From contig NZ_FOWC01000003.1 of assembly GCF_900115345.1 (NCBI RefSeq), positions 62,001 to 126,000 on the forward strand: a DNA stretch of 64,000 nt, in the 5' to 3' direction. Position 1 is the stretch's first letter, and each line of letters starts with the position of its first letter. Shown piece after piece: positions 49,084 to 58,354 of the stretch. The DNA is from Amycolatopsis rubida. GTDB lineage: Bacteria; Actinomycetota; Actinomycetes; Mycobacteriales; Pseudonocardiaceae. The position numbers and the translations under genes are program-made. A model generated the notes under the pieces. The model searched no databases and had not been told where the DNA came from. It saw only the letters and a program-made list of their open reading frames with translations.

Positions 49084-50409
49084 ATGCCGCTTTCCCCGGC
49101 GGGCGTCGCCGCCCTCGCCCACGTCTTCATCCCGGCCGCGGTCGAACGACCGGAACCAGGAGAGTGGACGCAAATCTGTACGGCCGGCGAGATCGCGGCC
49201 CAAGTGCCCTCGGCGGGCGGGCAGCCGTATCCGCTCGCGGTGAAAGCGAACATCTCGGTGCGCGGACTGCGCCGATCCGCGGGATGCGCACTCCTGGACC
49301 TCGCGCCGGAGGAGGCCGACGCCCCGGTTGTCGCGCTGCTGCGCCGTTCCGGCGCGGTGGTCGTGGGCATGGCGAACATGCACGAACTCGCCTTCGGGAT
49401 CACTTCCCGAAACGCGAGCTACGGCGCGGTGCGCTTGCCCGGCCGTCCGGACCGCTCGGCAGGGGGATCGTCGGGCGGCAGCGCCGCGGTCGTCGCGCGC
49501 GGCCACGCCGAGGTCGCGCTGGGCACGGACACCGGCGGCTCGATCTCGATCCCCGCCAGTCTGTGCGGGGTCGCCGGGTTCCGCCCCAGCACCGGCCGCT
49601 GGCCGACCGCGGGCACCGTCGGCTTGTCGTGGACCCGGGACACTCCCGGGATCTTCGGGCGATCGGTGCGCCGCCTCGCCGAGATCGACCTGGCGATGCT
49701 CGGCGGAACACCCGGCCAGGACCTCCCGCGCCCGCGGATCGGCGTGCCCGCCGAACTGTTCCGCGAGTTGCACGCCAGTACGCGAGCGGCGGTCGAACCG
49801 GCCCTGGCCGTTCTGGCGGGTGCGGCCGAGCTGGTGCCGGTGCGGCTCGCGGAGGTCTGGGAGCTGACCCGCGCGGCGGCGATGCCCGTCGTCCGATGGG
49901 AAGCCCGTCGTCTGCTCGGCGACGTCGCCGCCCGCGCACTGGGCATGAACTCCGAGCAAGCGTTCGCCAGGCTGGTCGCGGAGGTGCGCAGCCCTGACGT
50001 CCGGCAGATCCTGGAAGCGGAGATGTCGTCCCCGGTATCGCCCGGCGAGTACGCGATCGCCCAGCGGCAAACCGAGCAAGCGAGAGCGTGCTACACGGAA
50101 CTGCTGCACAAGCACGCGCTCGACGCGCTCGCGTTTCCCGCCACGCCCGCACCAGCTCCGCCAGCCTGCTGCGACGGGCCGGTGGAGCATCGGGGAAGCC
50201 GCGTCGACGCTTTCGAGCTCTATACCCGGAACACGACACCGGGCGCGATGCTCGGGGCGCCCATGGTCACCTTCCCGCTGGCCACCCCCGCGACGGGTCT
50301 CCCGGTCGGGCTGACCGTCCAAGGAGCACGGTTCGACGACCGCCGGGCGCTGCGCCTCGCCGAACGAATGGCGGCGGGGCTGTCGGACACCGCCGAGCAG
50401 GCCGGTTGA
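49084..50409 (+). CDS. Amidase-signature hydrolase
   Basis: A 441-residue amidase, expected to hydrolyse a small amide or act like AtzF/glutamyl amidotransferase A relatives. The Ser-cisSer-Lys triad is complete: Lys54 (YPLAVKANISVRG), cis-Ser129 (AGGSSGGSAA) and Ser153 (GTDTGGSISIPAS). The C-terminal ~40 residues (GAMLGAPMVTFPLATPATGL) match the family. It is followed after 159 bases by an FAD-dependent amine/amino-acid oxidase gene, suggesting sequential breakdown of an N-acylated or amide compound (inference). Confidence 0.92.
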   Translation: MPLSPAGVAALAHVFIPAAVERPEPGEWTQICTAGEIAAQVPSAGGQPYPLAVKANISVRGLRRSAGCALLDLAPEEADAPVVALLRRSGAVVVGMANMHELAFGITSRNASYGAVRLPGRPDRSAGGSSGGSAAVVARGHAEVALGTDTGGSISIPASLCGVAGFRPSTGRWPTAGTVGLSWTRDTPGIFGRSVRRLAEIDLAMLGGTPGQDLPRPRIGVPAELFRELHASTRAAVEPALAVLAGAAELVPVRLAEVWELTRAAAMPVVRWEARRLLGDVAARALGMNSEQAFARLVAEVRSPDVRQILEAEMSSPVSPGEYAIAQRQTEQARACYTELLHKHALDALAFPATPAPAPPACCDGPVEHRGSRVDAFELYTRNTTPGAMLGAPMVTFPLATPATGLPVGLTVQGARFDDRRALRLAERMAAGLSDTAEQAG

Positions 50410-50568
50410 CTGAGCGAGAGCGGCGTCAGCCAGCGCCACCGCCCGTTGCCGGCCGGCGTGATCGGGGCGACAGATGTCGTCGCGGCCGTGCGGAAGCGGC
50501 GACAGTTGCCTGCTGCCGAAGGGGCGGTCAGCCGGAAAACTGGGGACCACACGGGAGAAAGGCAGCAC

Positions 50569-51852
50569 ATGGGCACGGAGATCGTGGTGGTCGGCGCCGG
50601 GGTGATCGGGTCGTCGGTGGCGCTGGAGCTGGCCCGCGCGGGGCACCGGGTGACCGTGCTGGACCGCGCCGCCGGACCCGGCCAGGGCTCGACCTCGGCG
50701 TCGAGCGCGGTGGTCCGCTACAACTTCTCGACCGCCGCCGGCGTCGCGGCCGCGTGGGAGGCGCATTTCGGCTGGCTGGACTGGGCCGGGCATCTCGGCC
50801 GCGACGTCGGGGAACTCGCGCGGTTCGAGAAGAGCGGACTGGTGATGCTCGACGTCGCCGCGGCTCCGCGTGCCGCGTGGCTGCCCCTGTTCGACGAAGC
50901 CGGGGTGCCGTACGAGGAATGGGACAGCGCGACGCTCGCCGCGCGCGTGCCCGGCATCGACACCGGCCGCTATTGGCCGCCGAAACCGATTGCCGACAGC
51001 CGTTTCTGGGACGACGCCGAAACAACGCTCGGCGGGGTGTACACGCCAGATGCCGGGTACGTCACCGATCCGGCGCTCGCCGCGGTCAACCTCGCGACAG
51101 CGGCGGCGGCGCACGGCGCGGAGTTCCGGTTCCGCAGCCAGGTGACGTCGGTGCCGGCGAAGGGCGGGCGCGTCGCGGAGGTGGGGCTGGCCGACGGCAC
51201 GAGGCTGGCCTGCGACGTGGTGGTGAACGCGGCCGGTCCGTGGTCCGGCGCGCTGAACCGGCTGGCGGGCGCGGGCGCGGACTTCGCGGTGAACGTGCGG
51301 CCGATGCGCCAGGAAGTCGCGCACGTGGCCGCGCCGGAGGGCTACGCGGGGCCGGCGATCGCCGACCTGGATCTCGGCGTCTACTTCCGCGGCGAGGTCG
51401 GCGGCGGCCTGCTGATCGGCGGCACGGAACCGGAATGCGACCCGTTCCCGTGGCTCGACGATCCGGACGACGCACTCCCGCATCCGACGATGGCGGTGTT
51501 CGAAACCCAGGTGACCCGCGCCGCCCGGCGGCTGCCGGAGCTGGCCGTGCCGAACCGGGCCCGCGGCGTGGCCGGGGTGTACGACGTCGCGGACGACTGG
51601 ACCCCGATCTACGACCGCACCGGCCTGCCGGGCTTCTACGTGGCGATCGGCACGAGCGGCAACCAGTTCAAGAACGCGCCGGTGGTCGGCCGGTTCCTGA
51701 CCGCGCTGATCGAACAGGTCGAGAACGGAGCCGACCACGACGCGAATCCGGTGCAGTTTCGCGCTCCGCACACCGGCGCGAAGATCGACCTCGGCGCGTT
51801 CTCTCGCCGGCGCAGCCCGAATAGGGGCAGTTCCGGCACCGTCATGGGATGA
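50569..51852 (+). CDS. FAD-dependent amine/amino-acid oxidase (DAO family)
   Basis: A 427-residue DAO-family flavoenzyme, closest in pattern to sarcosine oxidase/glycine oxidase-like proteins. EIVVVGAGVIGSSVALELAR is the dinucleotide-binding fold; GSTSASSAVVRYNF is the FAD-contact segment; the C-terminal GLPGFYVAIGTSGNQFKNAP is the FAD-capping strand. ATG 50569 follows GGGAGAAAGG; upstream in-frame codons to 50446 are not favoured. Substrate: an N-methyl or alpha-amino acid. Probably part of the same catabolic set as the amidase. Confidence 0.9.
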   Translation: MGTEIVVVGAGVIGSSVALELARAGHRVTVLDRAAGPGQGSTSASSAVVRYNFSTAAGVAAAWEAHFGWLDWAGHLGRDVGELARFEKSGLVMLDVAAAPRAAWLPLFDEAGVPYEEWDSATLAARVPGIDTGRYWPPKPIADSRFWDDAETTLGGVYTPDAGYVTDPALAAVNLATAAAAHGAEFRFRSQVTSVPAKGGRVAEVGLADGTRLACDVVVNAAGPWSGALNRLAGAGADFAVNVRPMRQEVAHVAAPEGYAGPAIADLDLGVYFRGEVGGGLLIGGTEPECDPFPWLDDPDDALPHPTMAVFETQVTRAARRLPELAVPNRARGVAGVYDVADDWTPIYDRTGLPGFYVAIGTSGNQFKNAPVVGRFLTALIEQVENGADHDANPVQFRAPHTGAKIDLGAFSRRRSPNRGSSGTVMG

Positions 51853-51943
51853 ATCCGAAGACGGGATCCGCGGGCCGCCCGAGTCCGGACCGCGCCGGAC
51901 GGCCAGGAGACCACGGCCGCTGACGAATTCCCGGGTATCCCCT

Positions 51944-53218
51944 TCACGGACCTCGTAAGAGTTCTCGCCGCCGGGTACGCACTTGCCGGTCGGCTTCGTC
52001 ACCCGCGAGATGCTCGCGCAGCGCGGCCGACAGCGTCCGGAGCTTCAGCCCTAAGTGGAGGGTCAGCCGGTCGTCCCCGTTGCCGAGGGTGCGGCCGGTG
52101 ACCTGCTCGACCCGCTTCAACCTCTGGTACAGGGTGGCTCGGTGGATCTTCAGCGCCTCGGCCGTACGGCGGATGTTGCCGCCGTGGTCGAAGAACGTCT
52201 CCAGGGTCCGCACGAGGACCTGGTGGTTGTCCTCCTGCTCCAGCGCGGCGAGCGCGGGCACTTCGGCCGCGTCGGCGAGGTCGTCGGCGGAAAGCTTGAG
52301 CAGCAAACCGTACGGCCCGAGCTCGTTCCAGCAGGCGACGTCGCCGACGCTCGGGACGAGCAGCGCCGCGCGGGCGGCCAGCGACGCGTGCCGGTAGGAG
52401 CCGGCGACCTCGTCGAGCCGTTCGACGGTGGTGCCGATGCCGAACACCGGGTCCGGCCCGGTCGGCGCGATCCGGGCGAACCTGCCGCGAATCCGGTCGG
52501 TGACAGCGGAGATCTGCAACCGCGTCGGCGGCCGGCGTCGCGCGAGCAGGATCCACGCCCGCGCGCGGTTCGCCGCCATCAGCGCGACGTCGGGCGAAAC
52601 CGCGCGCAGGCCTTCCTCGACCGCTGCCCCGAGCGCGACCTCCTGCGGCGGGGGAGTGGCGCCGCCGGTGCGGCAATGCACCGCCACCACGGTGAATCGC
52701 GTGGCCGCCTCCGGGAACAACTCCTCGGCCCGCAGGTCTTCGACGGCCTGCGCCCGGATCAGCGCGTCCGGCGACACCAGCTCCCGCAGGATCGCTTCGT
52801 GCCGGGCAAGCGATCGCTGGTGCAGCAACAGCCGCCGGTACAGGATCGTGCCCACCTGGCGCGCTGCCTCCGCGGCCGCGGCGAATTCCGCCTCGCGGAA
52901 CGCGCCTTGCCCGTCGATCAGCCACAGGTAGCCGAGCAGCAGCCCGTCGCATCGCACCGGCGCGCACAGCCGGGGCAGCGCGCCGTCGAGGTCGACCACT
53001 CCCGGCTCCGTCCAGCTCGCGATCCCCCTGGCGAAAAGCGGATCGGAGACTTCGGCCGGGATCGAGCGGTTCAGCACCGAGCTCACCCGCAGCGGGTCCT
53101 CGTCGCCGAAGTGCCTGCTGGCGGCGAGCAGCCGGATCGCCGGGTCGTCGATCGCGACCGACTGCTCCAGCCGTTCGGCGAGTTCGTCCACGATGGACTG
53201 CAGATCGTCGTCGGACAC
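51944..53218 (-). CDS. PucR/CdaR-family transcriptional regulator
   Basis: A 424-residue regulator with an N-terminal GAF-like region (about 20-160; DDPAIRLLAASRHFGDEDPL, VRCDGLLLGYLWLIDGQGAF), a central GGDEF-like degenerate domain (about 170-300; VFGIGTTVERLDEVAGSYRH) and the C-terminal PucR helix-turn-helix (TLETFFDHGGNIRRTAEALK, IHRATLYQRLKRVEQVTGRT). GTG 53218 has GGGAGCGGAC at the right distance and is preferred to the GTG at 53242. It is convergent with the FAD oxidase. PucR proteins usually control nitrogen or catabolic genes, fitting the adjacent amidase/oxidase pair. Confidence 0.9.
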   Translation of the reverse strand: MSDDDLQSIVDELAERLEQSVAIDDPAIRLLAASRHFGDEDPLRVSSVLNRSIPAEVSDPLFARGIASWTEPGVVDLDGALPRLCAPVRCDGLLLGYLWLIDGQGAFREAEFAAAAEAARQVGTILYRRLLLHQRSLARHEAILRELVSPDALIRAQAVEDLRAEELFPEAATRFTVVAVHCRTGGATPPPQEVALGAAVEEGLRAVSPDVALMAANRARAWILLARRRPPTRLQISAVTDRIRGRFARIAPTGPDPVFGIGTTVERLDEVAGSYRHASLAARAALLVPSVGDVACWNELGPYGLLLKLSADDLADAAEVPALAALEQEDNHQVLVRTLETFFDHGGNIRRTAEALKIHRATLYQRLKRVEQVTGRTLGNGDDRLTLHLGLKLRTLSAALREHLAGDEADRQVRTRRRELLRGP

Positions 53219-53552
53219 CGTCCGCTCCCTTTCGCCGGCCACCCGGCTCTAGGCGTCGAGGGGTCTCCGACACGAAACCATCAGACCGTTGCCGAGGACA
53301 ATACGCAGGCACCGCCGGCCGCCGGGGCAGGCTCCGGCGTGCGCGGAGTGACTACCCTTGGGATCGAATCGACCGCGGGAGATGGGGCGAGACCCTGGGT
53401 GGCCACCCGAGCATCCCGCGCGGCTTCCGCCGTCTGAACACTCGCCTCCCGACCGGCAGAACCGCCCTGCCCCGCCGATGGAGAACGGTCATCGCAGGCA
53501 GGCGCCGCGGTGGCCTCCGGTCCGGTCGTGGCGTCAGGAGCGCGCGCGGAAC
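53219..53552. other. Intergenic stretch before the MurJ relic
   Basis: No supported gene. Overlapping short frames on both strands have no domain or ribosome-binding site. It must contain the PucR gene promoter (reading left). Confidence 0.5.
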
Positions 53553-54185
53553 AGCATGCCGTTCGGTGCGCCGCCGCTGGTGCCGGACGATCCCGACGCG
53601 ACGGTGTTCATCCCGCGGATCGGCGGAGTGCCGGCGAGTGCGAAGTGGCCGGTCGCCGACGCGGATGCGTTGCGCCCCTACCATTCGCTCGCCACCCGGA
53701 TGCTGCCGCGGCCGCCGTCCGGCCGGGACGCGCGGCCGCCGATTGCCCGCCGCGCGTCGAGCCGAAGGCGGCGGCACCGTCGATCGCCTCGCTGGTCAGC
53801 CGGGTCACCGGCTTCCTGGGGAAGATCATGCTCGTGTGGGCAGTCGGCACCGGCGTGGAAAACGACTCGTTCACGATCGCCAACACCTTGCCGAACAGCG
53901 TCTTCGAGCTGCTGCTCGGCGGCGTGCTCACCAGTGTCGTGATGCCGCTGATCGTGCGGTCGCAGGACGATCCCGACGGCGGCGCAGCGAATGCTCACGA
54001 TGGGCCTGACGGTTCTGGGCGCGGGCACCGTACTCGCCGTGGCAGCGGCGCCCGCGCTGACCTCGCTGTATCTGGAGCAGGGCGGAAACGCCGACTCCGA
54101 ACTGACCAACGCGTTCGCCCGGCTGCTGCTGCCCGAGATCTTCTTCTACGGCGTGTTCGCGCTGCTGTCGGCGATCCTTGCGCGT
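53553..54185 (+). pseudogene. MurJ/MviN lipid II flippase, truncated and frameshifted
   Basis: An N-terminal cytoplasmic extension (PDDPDATVFIPRIGGVPASA) starts at ATG 53553; a frameshift near 53760 then gives SIASLVSRVTGFLGKIMLVW and FTIANTLPNSVFELLLGGVL, followed by SVVMPLIVRSQDDPDGG, the first MurJ helices. A second shift near 53985 gives LTVLGAGTVLAVAAAPALTS and LTNAFARLLLPEIFFYGVFA, and homology stops at about 54180. Intact MurJ has 14 helices and over 500 residues. Since MurJ is normally essential, another copy must exist elsewhere; this is a relic duplicate. Confidence 0.8.
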
Positions 54186-54390
54186 CAATCGAGAAGTGCG
54201 CGTCCCAGCCGGACACTTTGGCCTGCCAGATCAGCAGCACGTCGTTCAGCGAGCCGTGGTGGAACAGCTGTATGCAACAGATTTTCCTGAGTTCGGTGTT
54301 CGCGTCGAACCCGGCCTGCGTCTCCGTCGCGAGAAATGCCGCGGATCTCGTCCAGCCGGCCGCCGGCGGGATGCAACCCGTATCGCTCAA
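54186..54390 (-). pseudogene. Fragment of an unidentified protein abutting the MurJ relic
   Basis: On the minus strand from 54390 the sequence SAAFLATETQAGFDANTELR, KICCIQLFHHGSLNDVLLIW and AKVSGWDAHFSIDAQ has the composition of a real folded protein and good codon bias, but ends at the MurJ junction without a stop of its own. I do not recognise the family. It is a broken end joined to another broken gene. Confidence 0.5.
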
Positions 54391-54541
54391 GAAGCCGGAA
54401 TCAGCATTAGATACCTACCTTGACGACGGTCTAGCCTGTCGAGTTCGGGACGAGAGCGGGAATCCTGCGGCAAGACGGCGATTTCCTATTCCGTACCTGT
54501 GGGGGTGTGCTCGCCCGGCCGTGCTCGGCCAAGCTGGGCTG

Positions 54542-55750
54542 GTGGCGACGTATCGGCGGGTGTTCGGCAGACCGGAGTTCCGGGCGCTGTTCGCGAGCAT
54601 GGTGGTTTCGGTCGCGGGCGATCAGTTCGCCCGGGTGGCGTTGTCGTTGCTGGTCTTCGACCGGACGCGGTCGGCGGGCTGGACCGCCGGTGTCTACGCC
54701 TTGACCTACGTGCCCTCGATTTTCGCCGGTCCGTTGCTGTCGGGCCTGGCGGACCGGTGGCCGCGGCGGCGGGTCATGGTGGCGGCGGACCTCCTGCGCG
54801 CGGGGCTGGTCACGGTGATGGCGATTCCCGCGCTGCCGTTGCCGGCGGTCGCGGCGCTGCTGGTGGCGGTCCAGGCGGCCGGTGCGCCGGGCAACGCCGC
54901 TCGTGCGGCGACGGCCGCGGCGGTTCTGCCGGGGGAAGAGTTCGTGCTGGGCAAAGGCCTGCTGGACATGGTGGTCCAGGTGGCGCAAGTGGTGGGGTTC
55001 GCGACCGGCGGGACGCTCGTCGCGTTCCTCGGCCCGGGGCAGGCGCTCGTCGCGGACGGGGTGACGTTCGTGGCGTCGGCTGTGCTGGTGCGGTTCGGGA
55101 TCCGGGCGCGGCCGGCGCCAGCAGCGGTGGACTCCGGGGCGCGGCTGGGGCGGTGGTGGGCTGATCTGCGGGCCGGGACGGTGCTCGTCGTGCGGACGCC
55201 GCGGTTGCGTTCGCTGGTCGGGTTGGCTTGTGTGGCCGGGTTTTACGTCACGGTCGAGGGGCTGGCGGCGCCGTACGCGGAGTCGATCGGCGGATCCGCC
55301 CAGGCGGTGGGGGTACTGCTCGCGGCGAGTCCGGCGGGGACGGTGCTCGGGATGGTGATCGTGGCGCGGCTGCCGTCGCCGGTGCGGATGCGGTTGCTCG
55401 GGCCGCTCGCCGTGGCTGCCAGCGTTCCGCTGGTGGTGTGCGCGATCCAGCCGGGGCTGGTCGTGACGGCGGTCTTGTGGGGGCTGTCGGGCATGGCCAG
55501 CGCTTACCATCTGCCCGCGTCGGCGGCGTTCACCTTGGCGGTTCCCGATCATCGGCGGGCGCAGGCCTACGGGCTGGCCGCGACCGCGTTGACGACCAGC
55601 CAGGGCGCCGGGATCGCGCTGGCCGGACTCGCGGCGACCGCGGCGGGCGCGAGCACGGTCCTCGCGGTCGCCGGGTTGTTCGGCGTGCTGACGGCGCTCG
55701 CGGCGGGAGCGGCATGGAACCGCGCCCGCCGCGCTGCCGAACCGGGGTAG
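54542..55750 (+). CDS. MFS transporter
   Basis: A 402-residue major facilitator with about 12 predicted helices. FARVALSLLVFDRTRSAGWT, the loop-2 motif GLADRWPRRRVMVAADLLRA (motif A-like D-R-x2-RR) and the later GLSGMASAYHLPASAAFTLA are typical of actinobacterial MFS exporters (MFS_1/MdfA- or enterobactin-exporter-like). GTG 54542 gives the usual N-terminus ATYRRVFGRPEFRALFASMV; a GTG at 54521 is possible. It ends 4 bases from the stop of the convergent GNEW-repeat gene. Substrate unknown. Confidence 0.88.
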   Translation: MATYRRVFGRPEFRALFASMVVSVAGDQFARVALSLLVFDRTRSAGWTAGVYALTYVPSIFAGPLLSGLADRWPRRRVMVAADLLRAGLVTVMAIPALPLPAVAALLVAVQAAGAPGNAARAATAAAVLPGEEFVLGKGLLDMVVQVAQVVGFATGGTLVAFLGPGQALVADGVTFVASAVLVRFGIRARPAPAAVDSGARLGRWWADLRAGTVLVVRTPRLRSLVGLACVAGFYVTVEGLAAPYAESIGGSAQAVGVLLAASPAGTVLGMVIVARLPSPVRMRLLGPLAVAASVPLVVCAIQPGLVVTAVLWGLSGMASAYHLPASAAFTLAVPDHRRAQAYGLAATALTTSQGAGIALAGLAATAAGASTVLAVAGLFGVLTALAAGAAWNRARRAAEPG

Positions 55751-55754
55751 CGGG

Positions 55755-55886
55755 TCAGCGGGTCCACTCGTTTCCGCGACGGCGGTCCCACTCGTTGCCT
55801 CGCCGGATCCATTCGTTGCCCTGGCAGCGGGTCCACTCGTTGCCGCGGCCGAAACGGGTCCATTCGTTGCCGGGTGCGTAGGTCAT
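55755..55886 (-). CDS. 43-residue GNEW-repeat peptide
   Basis: A very short gene with a good ribosome-binding site (GAGAAAGG, seven bases before ATG 55886). The peptide after MTYAP is five copies of a Gly-Asn-Glu-Trp unit: GNEWTR, GNEWTR, GNEWIR, GNEWDR, GNEWTR, separated by 1-3 residues (FGR, CQ, R, RR) and containing a single Cys. The longer frame reaching 56879 is antiphase to the diguanylate cyclase. The repeat at DNA level is an 18-27 base tandem. It could be a multi-core peptide precursor or a small structural peptide; no maturation enzyme is adjacent. Confidence 0.65.
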   Translation of the reverse strand: MTYAPGNEWTRFGRGNEWTRCQGNEWIRRGNEWDRRRGNEWTR

Positions 55887-55988
55887 GGTGATGCCTTTCT
55901 CGCGGGTGGTTGGTCCGACCGGCGTATCGACGGCCGGTGACATGGCGATTATGGTGATTAATCTTCGTTGACAGGGGCGGATACCAGC

Positions 55989-57275
55989 GTGACTGGTGAG
56001 AGTGGCAGCCGCATAACAACGTGGGGATTGTGGTCCCTGCCGCGCCCCGCGCTGTGCTTGGTGCTCGCGGTCGACGCGGTCGCGGTCGCGATCACGGTGT
56101 TTTCGTCGGTGTCCGTCGCCGTCACCCGGACGCAGTGGCTGTGGTTCGCCGTCCTCGTCGCGGCGGCGGTGGCGCATCTTGAGGCGGTCCGCACGATCGA
56201 GCGGCGCCGCGAGCAGGCGTCGAAGAAAGCGCCGTACACCAATCTCAAGAGCCTGTGGGTGTTCGCCGCGCTGCTGGTGCTGCCGCTGCCGCTCGTCATC
56301 GGCTTGACCGCGGTGTCGTATTTGTATTGCTGGTACCGGGTTTACGGACCGGCGATCTTGTTCCGGAAGTTCTACTCGGCCGCCACGTTCGTGCTCGCGT
56401 CGGCCTTCGCCTCCACTGTCCTGGACGGTCCCCGGCTGCCGCACGACGTGTGGTCGCTGCTGCTCGTGGCCGCCGCGGCCGGCGGGTGGTGGCTGGTCAA
56501 CTACGCCCTGGTCGTCGTCGCGATCGGATTGTCGTCGCAGGAGAAAGTGCCGGTCCGGCAGGCCCTGGGGCATCCGGGCGACCAGCTGGTCGTCGCCTCG
56601 GCGCTGGGGCTCGGCGCGACCATGGCGGTCCTGCTGGTCCACGAGCCGTGGGCGTTGCCGGCCCCGATGGTCGCCGTGCTGTGCGTGCACCGCGATCTCT
56701 TGCTGCCCCAGTACTTGCGAGCCTCCCGGACTGATCAGAAAACGGGCCTGGCGACGCCGGTGTACTGGGCCGGCGTCGTCACCGCCGCCCTCGACCGCGC
56801 GAAACTCAGCCAGACCGGTCTCGGGGTGCTTTTCCTGGACGTCGACAAGTTCAAAGCCATCAACGACACCTACGGGCACCCGGCGGGCGACCAGGCCATC
56901 CGCGCTGTCGCCGACCTGGTGCGGGCCGAAGTCCGGGCTCAGGACCTCGTCGCCCGCTACGGCGGAGACGAGCTGGCGATTCTGCTGCCGGGTCTCGAAC
57001 CGGGTCAGGTGCTGGCTGTCGCCGAGCGGATCCGCTTCCGTGTGGCACGTACTCCGGTCGTGCTCACCGCCACTACGGACGGTCAGCCTCGCACGCTGTC
57101 CGGGGTGAGTACCTCGATGGGTGTGGCGTCTTATCCCGACGACGGCGTTTCGGTTGAGCAGCTGCTCACCTCCGCGGACGGTGCGTTGCTGCAGGCCAAG
57201 CGGAACGGCCGCAATCAGATCTGGGTGGCGGGCGCGGGTGGGTGCCGGGGTGCTGGCGCGGGCACGTCCGCGTGA
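55989..57275 (+). CDS. Membrane-bound diguanylate cyclase (GGDEF)
   Basis: A 428-residue protein with about six or seven N-terminal transmembrane helices (15-235; ALCLVLAVDAVAVAITVFSS to MAVLLVHEPWALPAPMVAVL) and a C-terminal GGDEF domain (about 245-410). The catalytic loop is RYGGDELAILLPG (GGDEx, active type) and an inhibitory I-site RAQD lies five residues before it, so both synthesis of c-di-GMP and product inhibition are expected. VLFLDVDKFKAINDTYGHPA is the metal/GTP motif. GTG 55989 is preceded by AGGGGCGG; a TTG at 55968 is an alternative. No EAL domain. Confidence 0.92.
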   Translation: MTGESGSRITTWGLWSLPRPALCLVLAVDAVAVAITVFSSVSVAVTRTQWLWFAVLVAAAVAHLEAVRTIERRREQASKKAPYTNLKSLWVFAALLVLPLPLVIGLTAVSYLYCWYRVYGPAILFRKFYSAATFVLASAFASTVLDGPRLPHDVWSLLLVAAAAGGWWLVNYALVVVAIGLSSQEKVPVRQALGHPGDQLVVASALGLGATMAVLLVHEPWALPAPMVAVLCVHRDLLLPQYLRASRTDQKTGLATPVYWAGVVTAALDRAKLSQTGLGVLFLDVDKFKAINDTYGHPAGDQAIRAVADLVRAEVRAQDLVARYGGDELAILLPGLEPGQVLAVAERIRFRVARTPVVLTATTDGQPRTLSGVSTSMGVASYPDDGVSVEQLLTSADGALLQAKRNGRNQIWVAGAGGCRGAGAGTSA

Positions 57276-57580
57276 CGTCCGGCCGCCCGGCTGAGTCTTT
57301 CTCCGGTGTCCGAGGCTTCTGGCCTGGTGCGTGAAGCTGAGATGCGCGCCCCCGGCGAGGAACCAGGTTCGCTAGAGATTCACGGTGTCCCTGGAATGGT
57401 GCGTGCGGCTTCACTGACCCGGTGCACCGGCAAGGCGCGCTGCCGGTTTGCTCCCGGTTCGCTGGCTGGTCCGCGGCTCGCCGCGGCCGCATGGTGGTCG
57501 GGCGGTGCCCCGGTCTCCGCACCGTCCGTCGCGGTTTGACCTGCGCGGACGGGGATTGTCACGCAGAAGGGAATCTTGTG
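57276..57580. other. Intergenic stretch after the diguanylate cyclase
   Basis: About 300 bases with no supported gene; the upstream in-frame extension of the prim-pol-like gene to 57422 has no ribosome-binding site. Nothing else is recognised. Confidence 0.5.
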
Positions 57581-58177
57581 ATGACCGCTGTTGCGCGCGG
57601 TAGCCGTTCACGGTGCTTGGCTGGGGACCACCGGGTCGCGCTGCGTGCGCTGCGCGCGGCGGCCGAGAACTACGCCGCACGGGGCTGGCCGGTGCTGCCG
57701 GGGCCGGTGTGCGACGGGCTGACGACCTGGGATCCGGTCAGTTTCGAACTGCTCGGCGGCCGCGAGTCGTCGGCATCCCGGTCCGAGGCCACGGTCGATC
57801 GCCGTATTGTCTCGGAATGGTGGGCGGTGCATCGGCAGGCGATTCTCGCGCCGGTCGGAGAGCACTTTGACGTCGTGCGCGCGCCGACCCACCTTGGCTG
57901 GCGGGCGCTCGCCGCGTTCGACGGCGGGCGGCCGCTCGGCCCGATGGCGTTGTCGCCGCACGGGGCGTTCTTCTTTGTCGAGCCCGGGACCTGCGGGGAG
58001 CATGAGCTGGCGTCCGGGGTGGAGGTCTTTTCGCCGGGCGACCTCGTGGTTCTCCCGCCCAGCAGGGTCGTCGGCGGGGTTGTGTGGTGGCGGATATCGC
58101 CGGTGGATCGCGAGGCGTTGGGCGATGGGGCCGGGATTGTGGGCAAGCTTGCCGAGCTTTCCGCCGGATCCGCGTAG
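57581..58177 (+). CDS. Small prim-pol (AEP)-like domain protein
   Basis: A 198-residue protein resembling the N-terminal bifunctional primase/polymerase domains of actinobacteria. LRALRAAAENYAARGWPVLP is the usual opening; VDRRIVSEWWAVHRQAILAP, FDVVRAPTHLGWRALAAFDG and VFSPGDLVVLPPSRVVGGVV follow the order of that family. The acidic metal motif (DxD) is not obvious, only FDVVRAP, so polymerase activity is doubtful. AGAAGGG precedes ATG 57581. These small stand-alone versions are common in Amycolatopsis/Streptomyces-type genomes, without known role. Confidence 0.65.
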   Translation: MTAVARGSRSRCLAGDHRVALRALRAAAENYAARGWPVLPGPVCDGLTTWDPVSFELLGGRESSASRSEATVDRRIVSEWWAVHRQAILAPVGEHFDVVRAPTHLGWRALAAFDGGRPLGPMALSPHGAFFFVEPGTCGEHELASGVEVFSPGDLVVLPPSRVVGGVVWWRISPVDREALGDGAGIVGKLAELSAGSA

Positions 58178-58354
58178 GTTTCGCGGACAGCCTGCTGAGT
58201 GCGGGCATGCTCAGCGGGGGCAGCGGTGTTTGCCTCCGTCCCAGGTTCCGCCGATGTCCCGGCAGTCAGCGAATTCTTGCTGCCCGTCGACCCACGCTTT
58301 GCGGCCTGCGCATACGTCGTATTTCACCTCGTCTCCGTCCCGGCATTCGCAGCC

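Noticed and set aside
55755-56879. 374-residue minus-strand frame containing the GNEW repeats
   Set aside because: The upstream part is antisense to the diguanylate cyclase; only the last 43 codons have their own start and ribosome-binding site.
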